Source: Gemmatimonadota bacterium (GTDB lineage: Bacteria > Latescibacterota > UBA2968 > UBA8231). From it: a stretch of 21,891 nt of DNA. The first letter of the stretch is position 1. Every line of letters begins with the position of its first letter. A model generated the notes under the pieces. It worked only from the letters and a program-made list of their open reading frames with translations. It ran no database searches and was not told the origin of the DNA. The translations under genes and the position numbers were made by a program. The DNA lies in NCBI GenBank assembly GCA_026706505.1, contig JAPOYQ010000424.1, positions 2,062 to 23,952 on the forward strand, given 5' to 3'. Below, one piece after another: positions 15,322 to 21,891 of the stretch.

Positions 15322-15531
15322 CTAACGTTCCTTTCCGTACCACTTGAGACGCCATTGCCGAGTATCATCGATGTTTCCGAAAAAATTTTCCTCTACTTGG
15401 AAAATTGCATATCCATGCGTCTTCACATCATCTGCCAATGACGCAGCTTCTTTTATCGCCTCGCTCAGGGTTTCGGCTTCCACGATAACTTCAAACGATG
15501 ATTGCTCTTGAGAAGATATAATTTTAGCCAT
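15322..15531 (-). CDS. Unrecognised 69-residue protein
   Basis: Small gene with an excellent RBS (TAGGAG, six nt from the ATG). The product looks like a compact alpha/beta fold: a strand SFEVIVEAET, a helix LSEAIKEAASLADDVKTHG, a strand YAIFQVEEN, and a C-terminal basic strand RQWRLKWYGKER. I do not recognise the family. It is more AT-rich and uses different codons from the long genes around it, suggesting transfer. It lies alone between junction-repeat copies 2 and 3, with a terminator-like hairpin 155 nt downstream. Possible roles are an accessory or solitary antitoxin-like protein, but nothing in the sequence decides this. Confidence 0.7.
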   Translation of the reverse strand: MAKIISSQEQSSFEVIVEAETLSEAIKEAASLADDVKTHGYAIFQVEENFFGNIDDTRQWRLKWYGKER

Positions 15532-15545
15532 CTTTGGCTCCTATA

Positions 15546-15625
15546 GGCAGCGAAGAATTTGATCGAGAGTATCGGGAGCGGTTTCCGGAGCGAGTTTAGG
15601 GCGTCACTTGAGCACGGCGACGGCT
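15546..15625 (+). repeat. Junction repeat copy 3 (orphan 3' end of the enolase-superfamily gene)
   Basis: Encodes GSEEFDREYRERFPERV and stops at TAG 15597-15599, with no gene body upstream; the left edge abuts the RBS region of the 69-residue gene. The 45 bp at 15546-15590 are identical to 14041-14085 inside the intact gene. It continues into the intact coiled-coil gene (stop at 15604-15606), so this is probably the original tail-to-tail junction or the latest copy of it. Confidence 0.95.
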
Positions 15626-15942
15626 GTGCCCATGGTGGTGACGAGGATGCTGGTGCAGGCGATGAGCATGGCCATCAGCCGCGCGTAGCGCGAATCGAGC
15701 TGTTTGGCTAAGCCGTCGATGCGTTCATTGGTCTCGGTGCGCAGATCGTCGATGCGCCCGTTGGTTTGGTTGATGAGTTGGCTCATTTCGGTGCGCAGGG
15801 TGTCGATGCGCCCATTGGTCTGATCGATGCGCTCGTGTATTTGGCGCACGTCTTGACGCAGGTCCTGAATATCCTCGCGCAGGAAGCTCAGAGCGAGGGT
15901 GGATTCAGTGGGTTGGGCGGGATTGGGCGATTGCTCGGCCAT
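15604..15942 (-). CDS. Coiled-coil protein with C-terminal membrane anchor, paralog A
   Basis: A 112-residue protein: polar N-terminus MAEQSPNPAQPTEST, a conserved SFLREDIQDLRQDVRQIHERI segment, a coiled-coil built from 11-residue (hendecad) units such as RIDTLRTEMSQ, RIDDLRTETNE and RIDGLAKQLDS, then YARLMAMLIACTSILVTTMG as a single C-terminal membrane helix ending AVAVLK. This is a tail-anchored architecture like DUF1640-type coiled-coil proteins; function unknown. It lies 7 nt after the stop of paralog B and likely shares its transcript. It has a 7-residue insert and one more NGRID unit relative to paralog B, showing copy-number change in the coil. Confidence 0.75.
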   Translation of the reverse strand: MAEQSPNPAQPTESTLALSFLREDIQDLRQDVRQIHERIDQTNGRIDTLRTEMSQLINQTNGRIDDLRTETNERIDGLAKQLDSRYARLMAMLIACTSILVTTMGTAVAVLK

Positions 15943-16270
15943 GATGCGGTTAGAGCTTGAGCACGGCGACGGCTGCGCCCATGGCTGTTATGAGGACGCC
16001 GGTACAGGCGATGAGCATGGCTATCAGCCGCGCGTAGCGCGAATCGAGTTGTTTGGCTAAATCGTTGATGCGCTCGCTCACCTCGGTACGCAGGGCGTCC
16101 ATACGCTGATTCATCTCGGTGCGCAGGGCGTCGATGCGCCCGTTGGTCTGATCGATGCGCCCGTGTATTTGGCGCACGTCTTGACGCAGGTCCTGAATAT
16201 CCTCGCGCAGGAAGCTCAGAGCGAGGGTGGATTCAGTGGGTTGGGCGGGCTTGGACGATTGCTCGGCCAT
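15838..16270 (-). repeat. Tandem gene duplication (5' halves of paralogs A and B)
   Basis: DNA at 15838-15942 and 16166-16270 is almost identical, including a run from GGCGCACGTCTTGACGCAGG through the GGTGGATTCAGTGGGTTGGG region, so the duplication is recent or kept alike by gene conversion. The 33-bp units encoding the hendecads add a second layer of repeats. Confidence 0.85.
15943..16270 (-). CDS. Coiled-coil protein with C-terminal membrane anchor, paralog B
   Basis: A 106-residue paralog of the next gene (stop TAA at 15950-15952). The N-terminal 45 residues and the C-terminal 30 are nearly identical to paralog A; the middle differs, with three 11-residue units in phase: RIDALRTEMNQ, RMDALRTEVSE and RINDLAKQLDS. 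A membrane helix (RLIAMLIACTGVLITAMGAA) ends in AVAVLKL. Hendecads favour right-handed coils or long parallel bundles, so oligomers at the membrane are likely. The RBS is weak (AGGA about 9-10 nt upstream). Start of a two-gene unit; no clear promoter in the 159-nt gap before it. Confidence 0.75.
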
Positions 16271-16429
16271 GAGAAGGTCCTCGTTGGGTAAATGTAAGCA
16301 CTCCCCCCTATAAGCAAAAGGTAAGCCATGCTTGGCAGATGCCCGTTCCCTCTGGTAGCGTTATGTGCTGTATGCGCCGTGCTGTTGCCTTGTGGAAGCG
16401 ACGCTGTTCCTCAGAGGTAACAATACTCC
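16271..16429. other. Intergenic gap upstream of the coiled-coil genes
   Basis: A 159-nt non-coding stretch between the end of the isochorismatase-family gene and the coiled-coil pair, all minus strand. TTTGCT and TACATT sit 16 nt apart on the minus strand at about 16290-16318, a poor promoter match. No terminator with a T-run is visible after the isochorismatase gene. Confidence 0.35.
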
Positions 16430-16969
16430 TCACTTGACCAAGGCGGCAATTTGCTTGAACTCGGCCGTCCCCGCCTCTTGCAGCAATTCAAATAGACACA
16501 TTTCCACTGCGGTGATCTGCGCGCCAGCGGACGCCATTCTTTGCAGTCCTAGCTCCTTGTTCTCGGCGGTGCGCGAGGAGACGGCGTCGGCCACGACTTC
16601 GACGTGGTAGCCCGAGTCCAGCAAATCGCGGGCCGTCTGATAGACGCAGATGTGGCTTTCGATCCCGGCCAAGAGAATCTGGCGTCGGCCGCTCTGGCGC
16701 AGTTGGGTTTGGAAAGCGCTGAGGCCACAGGCGCTGAAGCAGGTCTTGGCCAGTGGCTCTTGGTCGGAGAGCAGGTCGGCGACCTCGGGAATGGTAGGGC
16801 CAAGCCCTTTGGGGTACTGCTCCAGCCATAGGATGGGCAACCCGAGGATCTGCGCGCCCTTGACGAGAATCTGTAGCTGGCGGTAGAGTGCCTCGCGCTC
16901 GTGCATCAGCGAGGCCAGCTTGCCCTGAATGTCGATGAGGACGAGCGCGGTGTGATCGCGGCTGAGCAT
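16430..16969 (-). CDS. Isochorismatase/nicotinamidase-family cysteine hydrolase
   Basis: A 179-residue member of the isochorismatase-like family. The Asp-Lys-Cys catalytic set is visible: ALVLIDIQGKL (Asp13), EPLAKTCFSA (Lys75) and GIESHICVYQTA (Cys108). The GLPILWLEQYPKGLGPTIPEV segment resembles the YcaC/ISOC-type subgroup of uncertain substrate rather than PncA. The frame extends upstream to 17020, but the ATG at 16969 overlaps the stop of the preceding gene as TAATG and aligns with the family's usual N-terminus, so it is chosen. Coupled translation places it with the galactonate-dehydratase-like and GH88 genes. Its role in that operon is not evident; hydrolysis of a small amide or ester is the family norm. 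Confidence 0.88.
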   Translation of the reverse strand: MLSRDHTALVLIDIQGKLASLMHEREALYRQLQILVKGAQILGLPILWLEQYPKGLGPTIPEVADLLSDQEPLAKTCFSACGLSAFQTQLRQSGRRQILLAGIESHICVYQTARDLLDSGYHVEVVADAVSSRTAENKELGLQRMASAGAQITAVEMCLFELLQEAGTAEFKQIAALVK

Positions 16970-18114
16970 TAGATGTACCCGGTCGAGCCGTCGGGACGCG
17001 TCGGGCTGGAGCGTTCCCAATGGATGTATTCGTTGTCGGTGATGGCTTCTTCGTTGACCTCGACGCCTAGCCCCGGTCGGTCTGGCCGTAGTTCCAAGTA
17101 GCCATCTTTGGGCAGATAGGGTTCGTCAAGCCAATCGTTCCACTCGGTTTCGGTCGGCAGGAGGTATTCGAGGATTTTGAAGTTGGGTGCCGAGGCGCAG
17201 AAGTGCAGGTTGACGGCAGTCGCCAACGGCCCCATGGGGTTGTGCGGGGCGATGCTGATGTAGTGGGCTTCGGCAATGGCGTTGATCTTGCGCATTTCGA
17301 GTAGGCCGCCGCAGACGCAGATGTCGGGTTGGATGATGTCGGCACCTTGGTTGGCGATTAGATCGAGGAACTCAAAGCGGGCGTAGAGGCTCTCGCCGGT
17401 GGCCAACGGCACCTGCATTTGCGACTTGAGGCTGGTCCACGCTGGAATGTGCTCGGGGCGCAGCGGCTCTTCGTAGAAAAAGGGGTCGTACGGCGCGAGG
17501 GCGTTGGCTAGCTGCAAGGCGCGAATCGGCTCAAAGATCTTGGCGTGTGGGTCGAAGGCAAATTCCCAGTCGTCTGGGCAGCTAACGCGCAATTCTTCAA
17601 AGTACTTGGCCGCCTCGGAGCAGACGCGGCCCCAGCGATGGGCATCTGGGTCGAGCCGATAGGGGCTGGTTTTGAAGGCGGTGAAGCCATACTCCTCGTG
17701 CAGACGCCGTGCTTGGTCGGCGGCCTCTTTGCCGTCGCGGCCGCCGATGGAGCGATAGACGCGCACCCGGTCTCGGGCGTGGCCGCCCAAAAGCTGATAG
17801 ACCGGCACGCCCGCGGCTTTGCCGGAGATGTCCCACAGCGCGTGGTCAATGCCGGAGATAGCCGACAGGCCGATCCCGCCCGGTGGAAAGCGAAACTGCT
17901 GGTGTAGCTTCATCATGATGAACTCGATCCGCCGAGGATCGATGCCTTTGATTAGCTCAAAGCAATAATCGACGGTGGGGCCGACTGCCAGGTCGGGGCC
18001 GATGGAGTAGGTTTCGCCCCAACCGGTGATGCCCTCGTCGGTCTCGATTTTGACCAAGACGCGGGGGCGGTTGCCGAAGCGGGCGATGATGGGGGTGATG
18101 GCGGTGATTTTCAC
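16969..18114 (-). CDS. Galactonate-dehydratase-like enolase-superfamily enzyme
   Basis: A 381-residue mandelate racemase/muconate lactonizing-type enzyme, the length of D-galactonate dehydratase. Barrel residues are in place: FDPHA (Asp188, His190), FYEEPLRPE (Glu215), ATGES (Glu241), QPDICVCGG and APHNPMGP (His291), the DxH...E...E...H set of acid-sugar dehydratases (galactonate, mannonate and relatives). It would dehydrate an aldonic or uronic acid to a 2-keto-3-deoxy acid. The frame can be extended to 18210, overlapping the GH88 gene by 85 nt, but GTG at 18114 lies 11 nt after the GH88 stop, has a GAG upstream and starts exactly at the family N-terminus (KITAITP). Middle gene of a three-gene operon for uronide breakdown. 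Substrate cannot be fixed from sequence; it is not closely similar to the enolase-superfamily gene at 12853. Confidence 0.9.
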   Translation of the reverse strand: MKITAITPIIARFGNRPRVLVKIETDEGITGWGETYSIGPDLAVGPTVDYCFELIKGIDPRRIEFIMMKLHQQFRFPPGGIGLSAISGIDHALWDISGKAAGVPVYQLLGGHARDRVRVYRSIGGRDGKEAADQARRLHEEYGFTAFKTSPYRLDPDAHRWGRVCSEAAKYFEELRVSCPDDWEFAFDPHAKIFEPIRALQLANALAPYDPFFYEEPLRPEHIPAWTSLKSQMQVPLATGESLYARFEFLDLIANQGADIIQPDICVCGGLLEMRKINAIAEAHYISIAPHNPMGPLATAVNLHFCASAPNFKILEYLLPTETEWNDWLDEPYLPKDGYLELRPDRPGLGVEVNEEAITDNEYIHWERSSPTRPDGSTGYI

Positions 18115-18125
18115 GGCGGGTCTCG

Positions 18126-19499
18126 CTATTGGAAAAAGAGTGGATAAGGGGCGTTTTCTGCTTCGCGTTTGATTAGGCTCATCAGTTCCATTGTGTGGTA
18201 GTCGCCCCACATGGCCGCCTCGCCGCAGGGGATTTTGTGGCCTTGGGGTACATAGTCCCAGCCATTGGGGCGATGGTAGATCGCGTGGAGAGTGATGCCT
18301 TGGTGTTGGGGGTCGACGGCGAGATACGGTTCCTCTAGCAGGGCGCGGGCAATGGTGAAGGCTGCGGTGCGATAGCGCGTTCCTTTCGCTTCGTCTCCCT
18401 TGGATAGATAGTAGTTGCCCAAGCGCAAATAGCCTTGGCCGCAGATGGCCGCGGCCGAGCTATCGAGCGGCTCGACGTCGTTGTACGGGTCGGAGGGCTG
18501 GTCGGTTATCGCGCCAAAGGAAGCGACCCCGGGCGCGCCAGTGTCCCAGAACGGCACGCCGTCGGCAAAGCTGTTGGCGATGTGGAATTCAGCGGTGGCT
18601 AGGGCGGCTTTTTCCATGGTTTGCACGAGGTCGGCTTTGGTGCCGAAAGGCTCGACGTCGGCCTCGCTGAGCGTGGCGAAATACTCTAGCTGCTCGGCGT
18701 AGCCCGTAAGCACCCAGGACAGACCGCGAGTCCAAGTTGAAAACGGGGTGTAGCCCTGTTGTGTGCTGGGGCAGCGGTACTGGCCGTCGTGGACGTTGAA
18801 GATGGATTCGTGGACTACGCGGCCGGGTGTGTCAAACGCGTCGCGCCCCTCGCCGTAGTACACGTTGAAACGGGCGTTGGTCTGGGCGTGTTCGATTAAG
18901 CGGCCGAGCAGACTGATGCGCTTGTCGCCCTCGCCCATCAGCGCGTGGCCTAGCTGGTGCGCCGTCCCCAAGATGCGCAGCGAGCGCATGGTGTCGGAAA
19001 AGAGCGAATGCGGGCCGTTGAAGGAGTGGATGAAGCCCGTGCCGTACGCAGTCTCGGTCCAGCGCGCGGCTTGTACGGCACCCGACAGCTTGATGGCCAA
19101 CTCGTAGAAATCCAGTTCGCGCTGGTCGTGCGGGATGCGGCCTTCGAGCATCAGGCGGCGCAAGTTGCCATAGGTGGAGAGGTTGTTGAAGCCGTGGTCG
19201 TGGACGCCGACATGTGAGACGTGCGGTGCCATGTGCGCAATGGTGCGGTCGCGGCCGAGCGCGAGGAAACGCGCGTCGTCGGTCATGTCGTACTGGAGGA
19301 TGGCGCAGCCGTATTGGAACCCTTGGGTCCACTCGGTCCAGCCTCGGGTGGTGTAGCGTCCCTGCTGGGTGAAGACCGGGGTGCCGAGATCCGGGTCCCA
19401 GGTGTTGTCGAGATCGAGGATCTTGGTGCCGGTAAGGGTTAAAAAGCGCTGGATTGCTGGAAGGAGCTTTTGGGCGTTTAGGTCTTGGTCTGGTTTCAC
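18126..19499 (-). CDS. GH88-type unsaturated glucuronyl/galacturonyl hydrolase
   Basis: A 457-residue alpha6/alpha6-barrel hydrolase of the GH88 (unsaturated glucuronyl hydrolase) group. It would remove the 4,5-unsaturated uronic acid from the non-reducing end of lyase products by hydrating the double bond. The two catalytic Asp positions are visible as HDHGFNN (Asp101) and FSDTMRSL (Asp169). The family ending is also present: DSSAAAICGQGYLRLG, then CGEAAMWGDYHTMELM. No signal peptide is seen, so it acts in the cytoplasm. It starts at GTG with AAAGGA about 8 nt upstream. It is first in an operon with the dehydratase-like and isochorismatase-family genes and divergent from the lyase-like gene, which would supply its substrate. 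Confidence 0.9.
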   Translation of the reverse strand: MKPDQDLNAQKLLPAIQRFLTLTGTKILDLDNTWDPDLGTPVFTQQGRYTTRGWTEWTQGFQYGCAILQYDMTDDARFLALGRDRTIAHMAPHVSHVGVHDHGFNNLSTYGNLRRLMLEGRIPHDQRELDFYELAIKLSGAVQAARWTETAYGTGFIHSFNGPHSLFSDTMRSLRILGTAHQLGHALMGEGDKRISLLGRLIEHAQTNARFNVYYGEGRDAFDTPGRVVHESIFNVHDGQYRCPSTQQGYTPFSTWTRGLSWVLTGYAEQLEYFATLSEADVEPFGTKADLVQTMEKAALATAEFHIANSFADGVPFWDTGAPGVASFGAITDQPSDPYNDVEPLDSSAAAICGQGYLRLGNYYLSKGDEAKGTRYRTAAFTIARALLEEPYLAVDPQHQGITLHAIYHRPNGWDYVPQGHKIPCGEAAMWGDYHTMELMSLIKREAENAPYPLFFQ

Positions 19500-19628
19500 G
19501 GGATGGTTCCTTTGGTTTGGGCAGCGAGAAGATAGGAGGGGTGTGGAGGCGGGTCAATGCGGATTGGTGGGGCGTTGGTCGCTTGCTTATTTTCCTTCGC
19601 CGCACAGACGAGACCAAGGAGAAGTCAC
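19500..19628. promoter_or_regulatory. Divergent regulatory region of the uronide cluster
   Basis: A 129-nt gap between the GH88 gene (minus) and the lyase-like gene (plus) must hold both promoters. GCTTGCTTATTTTCC near 19583-19597 is its most AT-rich piece; no well-spaced -35/-10 pair is evident. AGGAG at about 19616-19620 serves the rightward GTG start. No obvious operator palindrome. Confidence 0.35.
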
Positions 19629-21891
19629 GTGAGCATACCCGACGAAGGCATTGCCTTAAAAGTAAAAGAGGCCGAGGGCATTACCCGCCGAAAGTACCCC
19701 CTGACAAGAGGCGTCCCCCTACCCCAAGGCACTGTAACAGGCGTGGAAAACCTGTCTTTGCAGGACGCACAGGGCCGAGATGTCCCAGTGCAGCTACGGG
19801 TTTTGGGCCGCTGGCCGGACGACAGCGCAAAGTGGGTCTTGGTGGATTTTCAGGCCGATGTGGAAGCGGGGCAAGAGGCCGTGTACACCTTGCGATGCAC
19901 GGACCAAAAAGCTGCGGCAGGCGTCCAAGGCGTGGAAATCGCCGAGCGGGAAGATCGCTTTGAGGTGTGTACTGGACCCCTGCGCTTTGGCATTGGCAAA
20001 AAGGCATTCGCGCTTTTTGACGGGGTAGAGCTAGGGCAGCTAGACGAGGGGTCGTTTGTCTCCGAGGTAGAAGTTGCACCTCGGGGCGGCGGCGACGCTT
20101 GGGCCAAGATCTCCGAGTCGGAGTTCGTCGGAGGAACGCAGCGGCGAATCTACGGGATGGGGGGCATGTGTCTGGCGTCAGAGGGCGTGGAGGAATACGC
20201 CGTTGAGATCGAAGAGGCCGGTCCCTTGCGGGCGGTGATCTGCTGCCGAGGAGCCTACGAGTCCACCGCGCCCATGCACCACTACGCCGGTTATCGCCCG
20301 CTGCGCTTTGCGACCCGGATCTACGCCTATGCCGGCAAGACGCAGGTGAGGGTGGTGCACACGATGGTCGTTACCTGTAATCCGCGCGAGACCGAGGTGG
20401 AGGAGTTGGGCTTGCGCGTCCCGCTCTTGCCCGAAGGCGGCGGAACTTGGCGCGTCGGGGCTGGGCGGGTCATGGAGGGGGCTTGGGTCCCCGAGCGCTA
20501 TGCATTGCTCTCGCAGCGGCTGGACAATCACTTCTATTGGGAGGAGTACGCGGGCGTTGAGCGCACCGCGCGGGCCGAGGGCGAGTGCGCCGCTGGCTGG
20601 ATTTGCGCTGAGAACGGCCGCGTCGGCGTTGGCGTCGCGCTGCGCTACATGGCCGAGGAGTACCCCAAAGCCCTCGGCGTGGGTGCGCAAGGCATTGACG
20701 TGTTCTTTTGGCGCGACCCAGACGGTCGGCGGCTTAGCTGTAAGCGCTACGCCGAGGAGGTGGCTTGGCACGAGGGCGAAGGGGTTTATGCCGACGGCAC
20801 GGGCACGGCGAAGAGCAGCGAGTTTTTCGTCGATTTTTTTCGCGCCTGTTCCGCCAGCGGCGAGCGGTTGCAGGGCCTTTTGCACCCGCCACAGGTGAGC
20901 GTTGAGCCGGATTGGGTTGTGCAGAGCGGGGCGGTTGGCGGGTTGGCGACTGGCGCGGAATTTCCGCGTTCCGACCGCATGTTGACGGGCTTTGTCGATT
21001 GGATGGAAGGGCACATCGAGCGCTATCGCTGGAAGGGGTTTTTCGATTGGGGCGACGTGATGGCCACTTGGGAGGAGAGCGAAGGGGGCTGGCGCTTCAA
21101 GGGCCGCTGGGGTTGGTGCAATAGCGAATGGGATCCGCGCCACGCCGTGTGGTTGCAGTACTTGCGCACAGGCGAGGGGCGCTACTACGCGCTCGCCGAG
21201 GCCATGACCCGGCACTCGCTGGATGTGGATACTTGCCACTATCATCCGTTTCGGCCCTACATGATCGGCGGCTGTTTCCGCCATAGCATGGACCACTTTG
21301 GCGACGAGCCGTGCGCTTCGCACACCTTTATCGACAACTGGGTGGATTACTACTACTTGAGCGGCGACGAGCGGGCGCGGGAGGTTTTGATCGAAGCTGG
21401 AGAATTTCTCCTGCGTTACCGCTGGAGCGAGGACCCGCGCTACAGCTTCAGCTTGCGCTCCATCGCCAACGCGCTGCGGGGCTTGCTCTACCTGTACGAG
21501 TTGACCGGAGAGACGCGCTTTATGCGCCGCGCCGAAGAGGTGTACGACGCGGTGGCGCGCGGCCAAAATGAAGACGGCAGTTGGCACAAGCGCTTCCAGG
21601 TATCCACGGAGGCCAAGCTGCCCGACCAAGGGCCGTACGGCATGGCTACCGAGGGCACGACCTTGGCGGTGGAAATGGGGACGGCGGACCCGTTTAGCGA
21701 CGAAGAATTCCTCGAGTTGCGGGGGAGCTTTACTGCATTAAAGCGAGTTTTGCCTTACGAGGAGCAGAAGGGCTATCAGACTCATTATTTGATGGTTGGA
21801 CTGGAGCGGCTGCACAGGATGACCGGGCGCGCGGATGTGGCCGAGGTTTTCGTGCGGGCCGTCGATTGGTTTTGCGGCGGCAAAGGCGTTT
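19629..21891 (+). CDS. Exo-rhamnogalacturonan-lyase-like (PL26/YetA-like) protein, 3' end cut by window
   Basis: Open from GTG at 19629 (AGGAG 8 nt upstream) to the right edge, 754 codons visible. The N-terminus matches the RIFT-barrel domain of PcRGLX/YetA-like lyases: RGVPLPQGTVTGVENLSLQD, then VPVQLRVLGRWPDDSAKWVL and VDFQADVEAGQEAVYTL. Residues about 200-420 look like beta-sandwich, and from about 480 an alpha/alpha-barrel follows (RWGWCNSEWDPRHAVWLQYL, DTCHYHPFRPYMIGG, FIDNWVDYYYLSGDE). Such enzymes cut rhamnogalacturonan I from the end and make unsaturated galacturonate, the type of substrate a GH88 or GH105 enzyme takes. No signal peptide is visible, suggesting work on imported oligosaccharides. 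A 483-codon open frame on the opposite strand (20178-21629) is an antisense shadow. Family membership inferred from pattern memory; substrate not proven. Confidence 0.8.
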   Translation, partial: MSIPDEGIALKVKEAEGITRRKYPLTRGVPLPQGTVTGVENLSLQDAQGRDVPVQLRVLGRWPDDSAKWVLVDFQADVEAGQEAVYTLRCTDQKAAAGVQGVEIAEREDRFEVCTGPLRFGIGKKAFALFDGVELGQLDEGSFVSEVEVAPRGGGDAWAKISESEFVGGTQRRIYGMGGMCLASEGVEEYAVEIEEAGPLRAVICCRGAYESTAPMHHYAGYRPLRFATRIYAYAGKTQVRVVHTMVVTCNPRETEVEELGLRVPLLPEGGGTWRVGAGRVMEGAWVPERYALLSQRLDNHFYWEEYAGVERTARAEGECAAGWICAENGRVGVGVALRYMAEEYPKALGVGAQGIDVFFWRDPDGRRLSCKRYAEEVAWHEGEGVYADGTGTAKSSEFFVDFFRACSASGERLQGLLHPPQVSVEPDWVVQSGAVGGLATGAEFPRSDRMLTGFVDWMEGHIERYRWKGFFDWGDVMATWEESEGGWRFKGRWGWCNSEWDPRHAVWLQYLRTGEGRYYALAEAMTRHSLDVDTCHYHPFRPYMIGGCFRHSMDHFGDEPCASHTFIDNWVDYYYLSGDERAREVLIEAGEFLLRYRWSEDPRYSFSLRSIANALRGLLYLYELTGETRFMRRAEEVYDAVARGQNEDGSWHKRFQVSTEAKLPDQGPYGMATEGTTLAVEMGTADPFSDEEFLELRGSFTALKRVLPYEEQKGYQTHYLMVGLERLHRMTGRADVAEVFVRAVDWFCGGKGV

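Noticed and set aside
15169..15625. CRISPR-like reading of the repeated segments
   Set aside because: Only three copies, spaced about 370 and 1140 bp apart, and all code for a known gene end; no cas genes.
14104..16270. Insertion sequence or integron
   Set aside because: No transposase or integrase, no terminal inverted repeats and no attC-like hairpin pair at the junction copies were seen.
18115..18210. 32-residue N-terminal extension of the galactonate-dehydratase-like enzyme
   Set aside because: It lies inside the GH88 gene and lacks homologous character; the GTG at 18114 begins at the normal family N-terminus.
20178..21629. 483-codon open frame on the minus strand
   Set aside because: Antisense to the lyase-like gene, whose frame is open over 754 codons with recognisable domains. 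Long antisense frames are common in GC-rich DNA.

Overview
The window is about 21.9 kb of GC-rich bacterial DNA (roughly 60 percent GC by eye). Its gene content is typical of a free-living or host-associated scavenger of plant or algal polymers: a phytanoyl-CoA-type dioxygenase, xylose-isomerase-like TIM barrels, two enolase-superfamily enzymes, a UbiD decarboxylase, an amidase, a GH88-type unsaturated uronide hydrolase and a rhamnogalacturonan-lyase-like protein. Such mixtures are well known from uncultured phyla such as Poribacteria and Latescibacterota and from Planctomycetes. That assignment is inference from gene content; there is no rRNA here to confirm it. The only RNA gene is a tRNA-Glu(TTC).

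Layout. (a) 1-3330, minus: a transglutaminase-fold protein, then a MOP-type polysaccharide flippase cut by the left edge. (b) 3570-4042, plus: a 58-residue protein and a HigA-like HTH protein, probably one small operon behind an 11-nt direct repeat. (c) 4110-10059, minus: UbiD decarboxylase, amidase, tRNA-Glu with its own sigma70-like promoter, UxuA-like TIM barrel, then a translationally coupled PhyH dioxygenase plus xylose-isomerase-like pair behind a second clear promoter. (d) 10160-14103, plus: aconitase AcnA followed 17 nt later by an atypical enolase-superfamily gene. (e) 14104-16270: an accessory island holding a Panacea-domain antitoxin with a MazF/PemK-like toxin, an orphan 69-residue gene, and two tandem coiled-coil/membrane proteins. 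Orphan copies of the 3' end of the enolase-superfamily gene lie between these modules. (f) 16430-21891: a divergent uronide cluster. GH88 hydrolase, galactonate-dehydratase-like enzyme and isochorismatase-family hydrolase run leftward; a PL26/YetA-like lyase runs rightward off the edge.

How the genes fit together. Region (f) reads as a catabolic unit: a lyase that makes unsaturated uronide ends, a GH88-type enzyme that removes them and an acid-sugar dehydratase further down. The UxuA-like protein in (c) could belong to the same chemistry. Region (e) is the part that ordinary gene calling does not explain. The last 15 codons before the C-terminal tail of the enolase-superfamily gene occur three times in direct orientation. 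Copies 1 and 3 are identical over 45 bp. Copy 2 differs at five positions, four of them synonymous. Copies 2 and 3 also share about 25 bp of downstream sequence encoding the C-terminus of the coiled-coil protein. Each accessory module is thus bracketed by copies of the same gene junction, as if the 3' end of this gene were a repeated landing or duplication site.

No CRISPR array, insertion sequence, integrase, rRNA or riboswitch was recognised. There is no gene-free stretch longer than about 300 bases; the longest gaps (3331-3569 and 15083-15321) are described as features.
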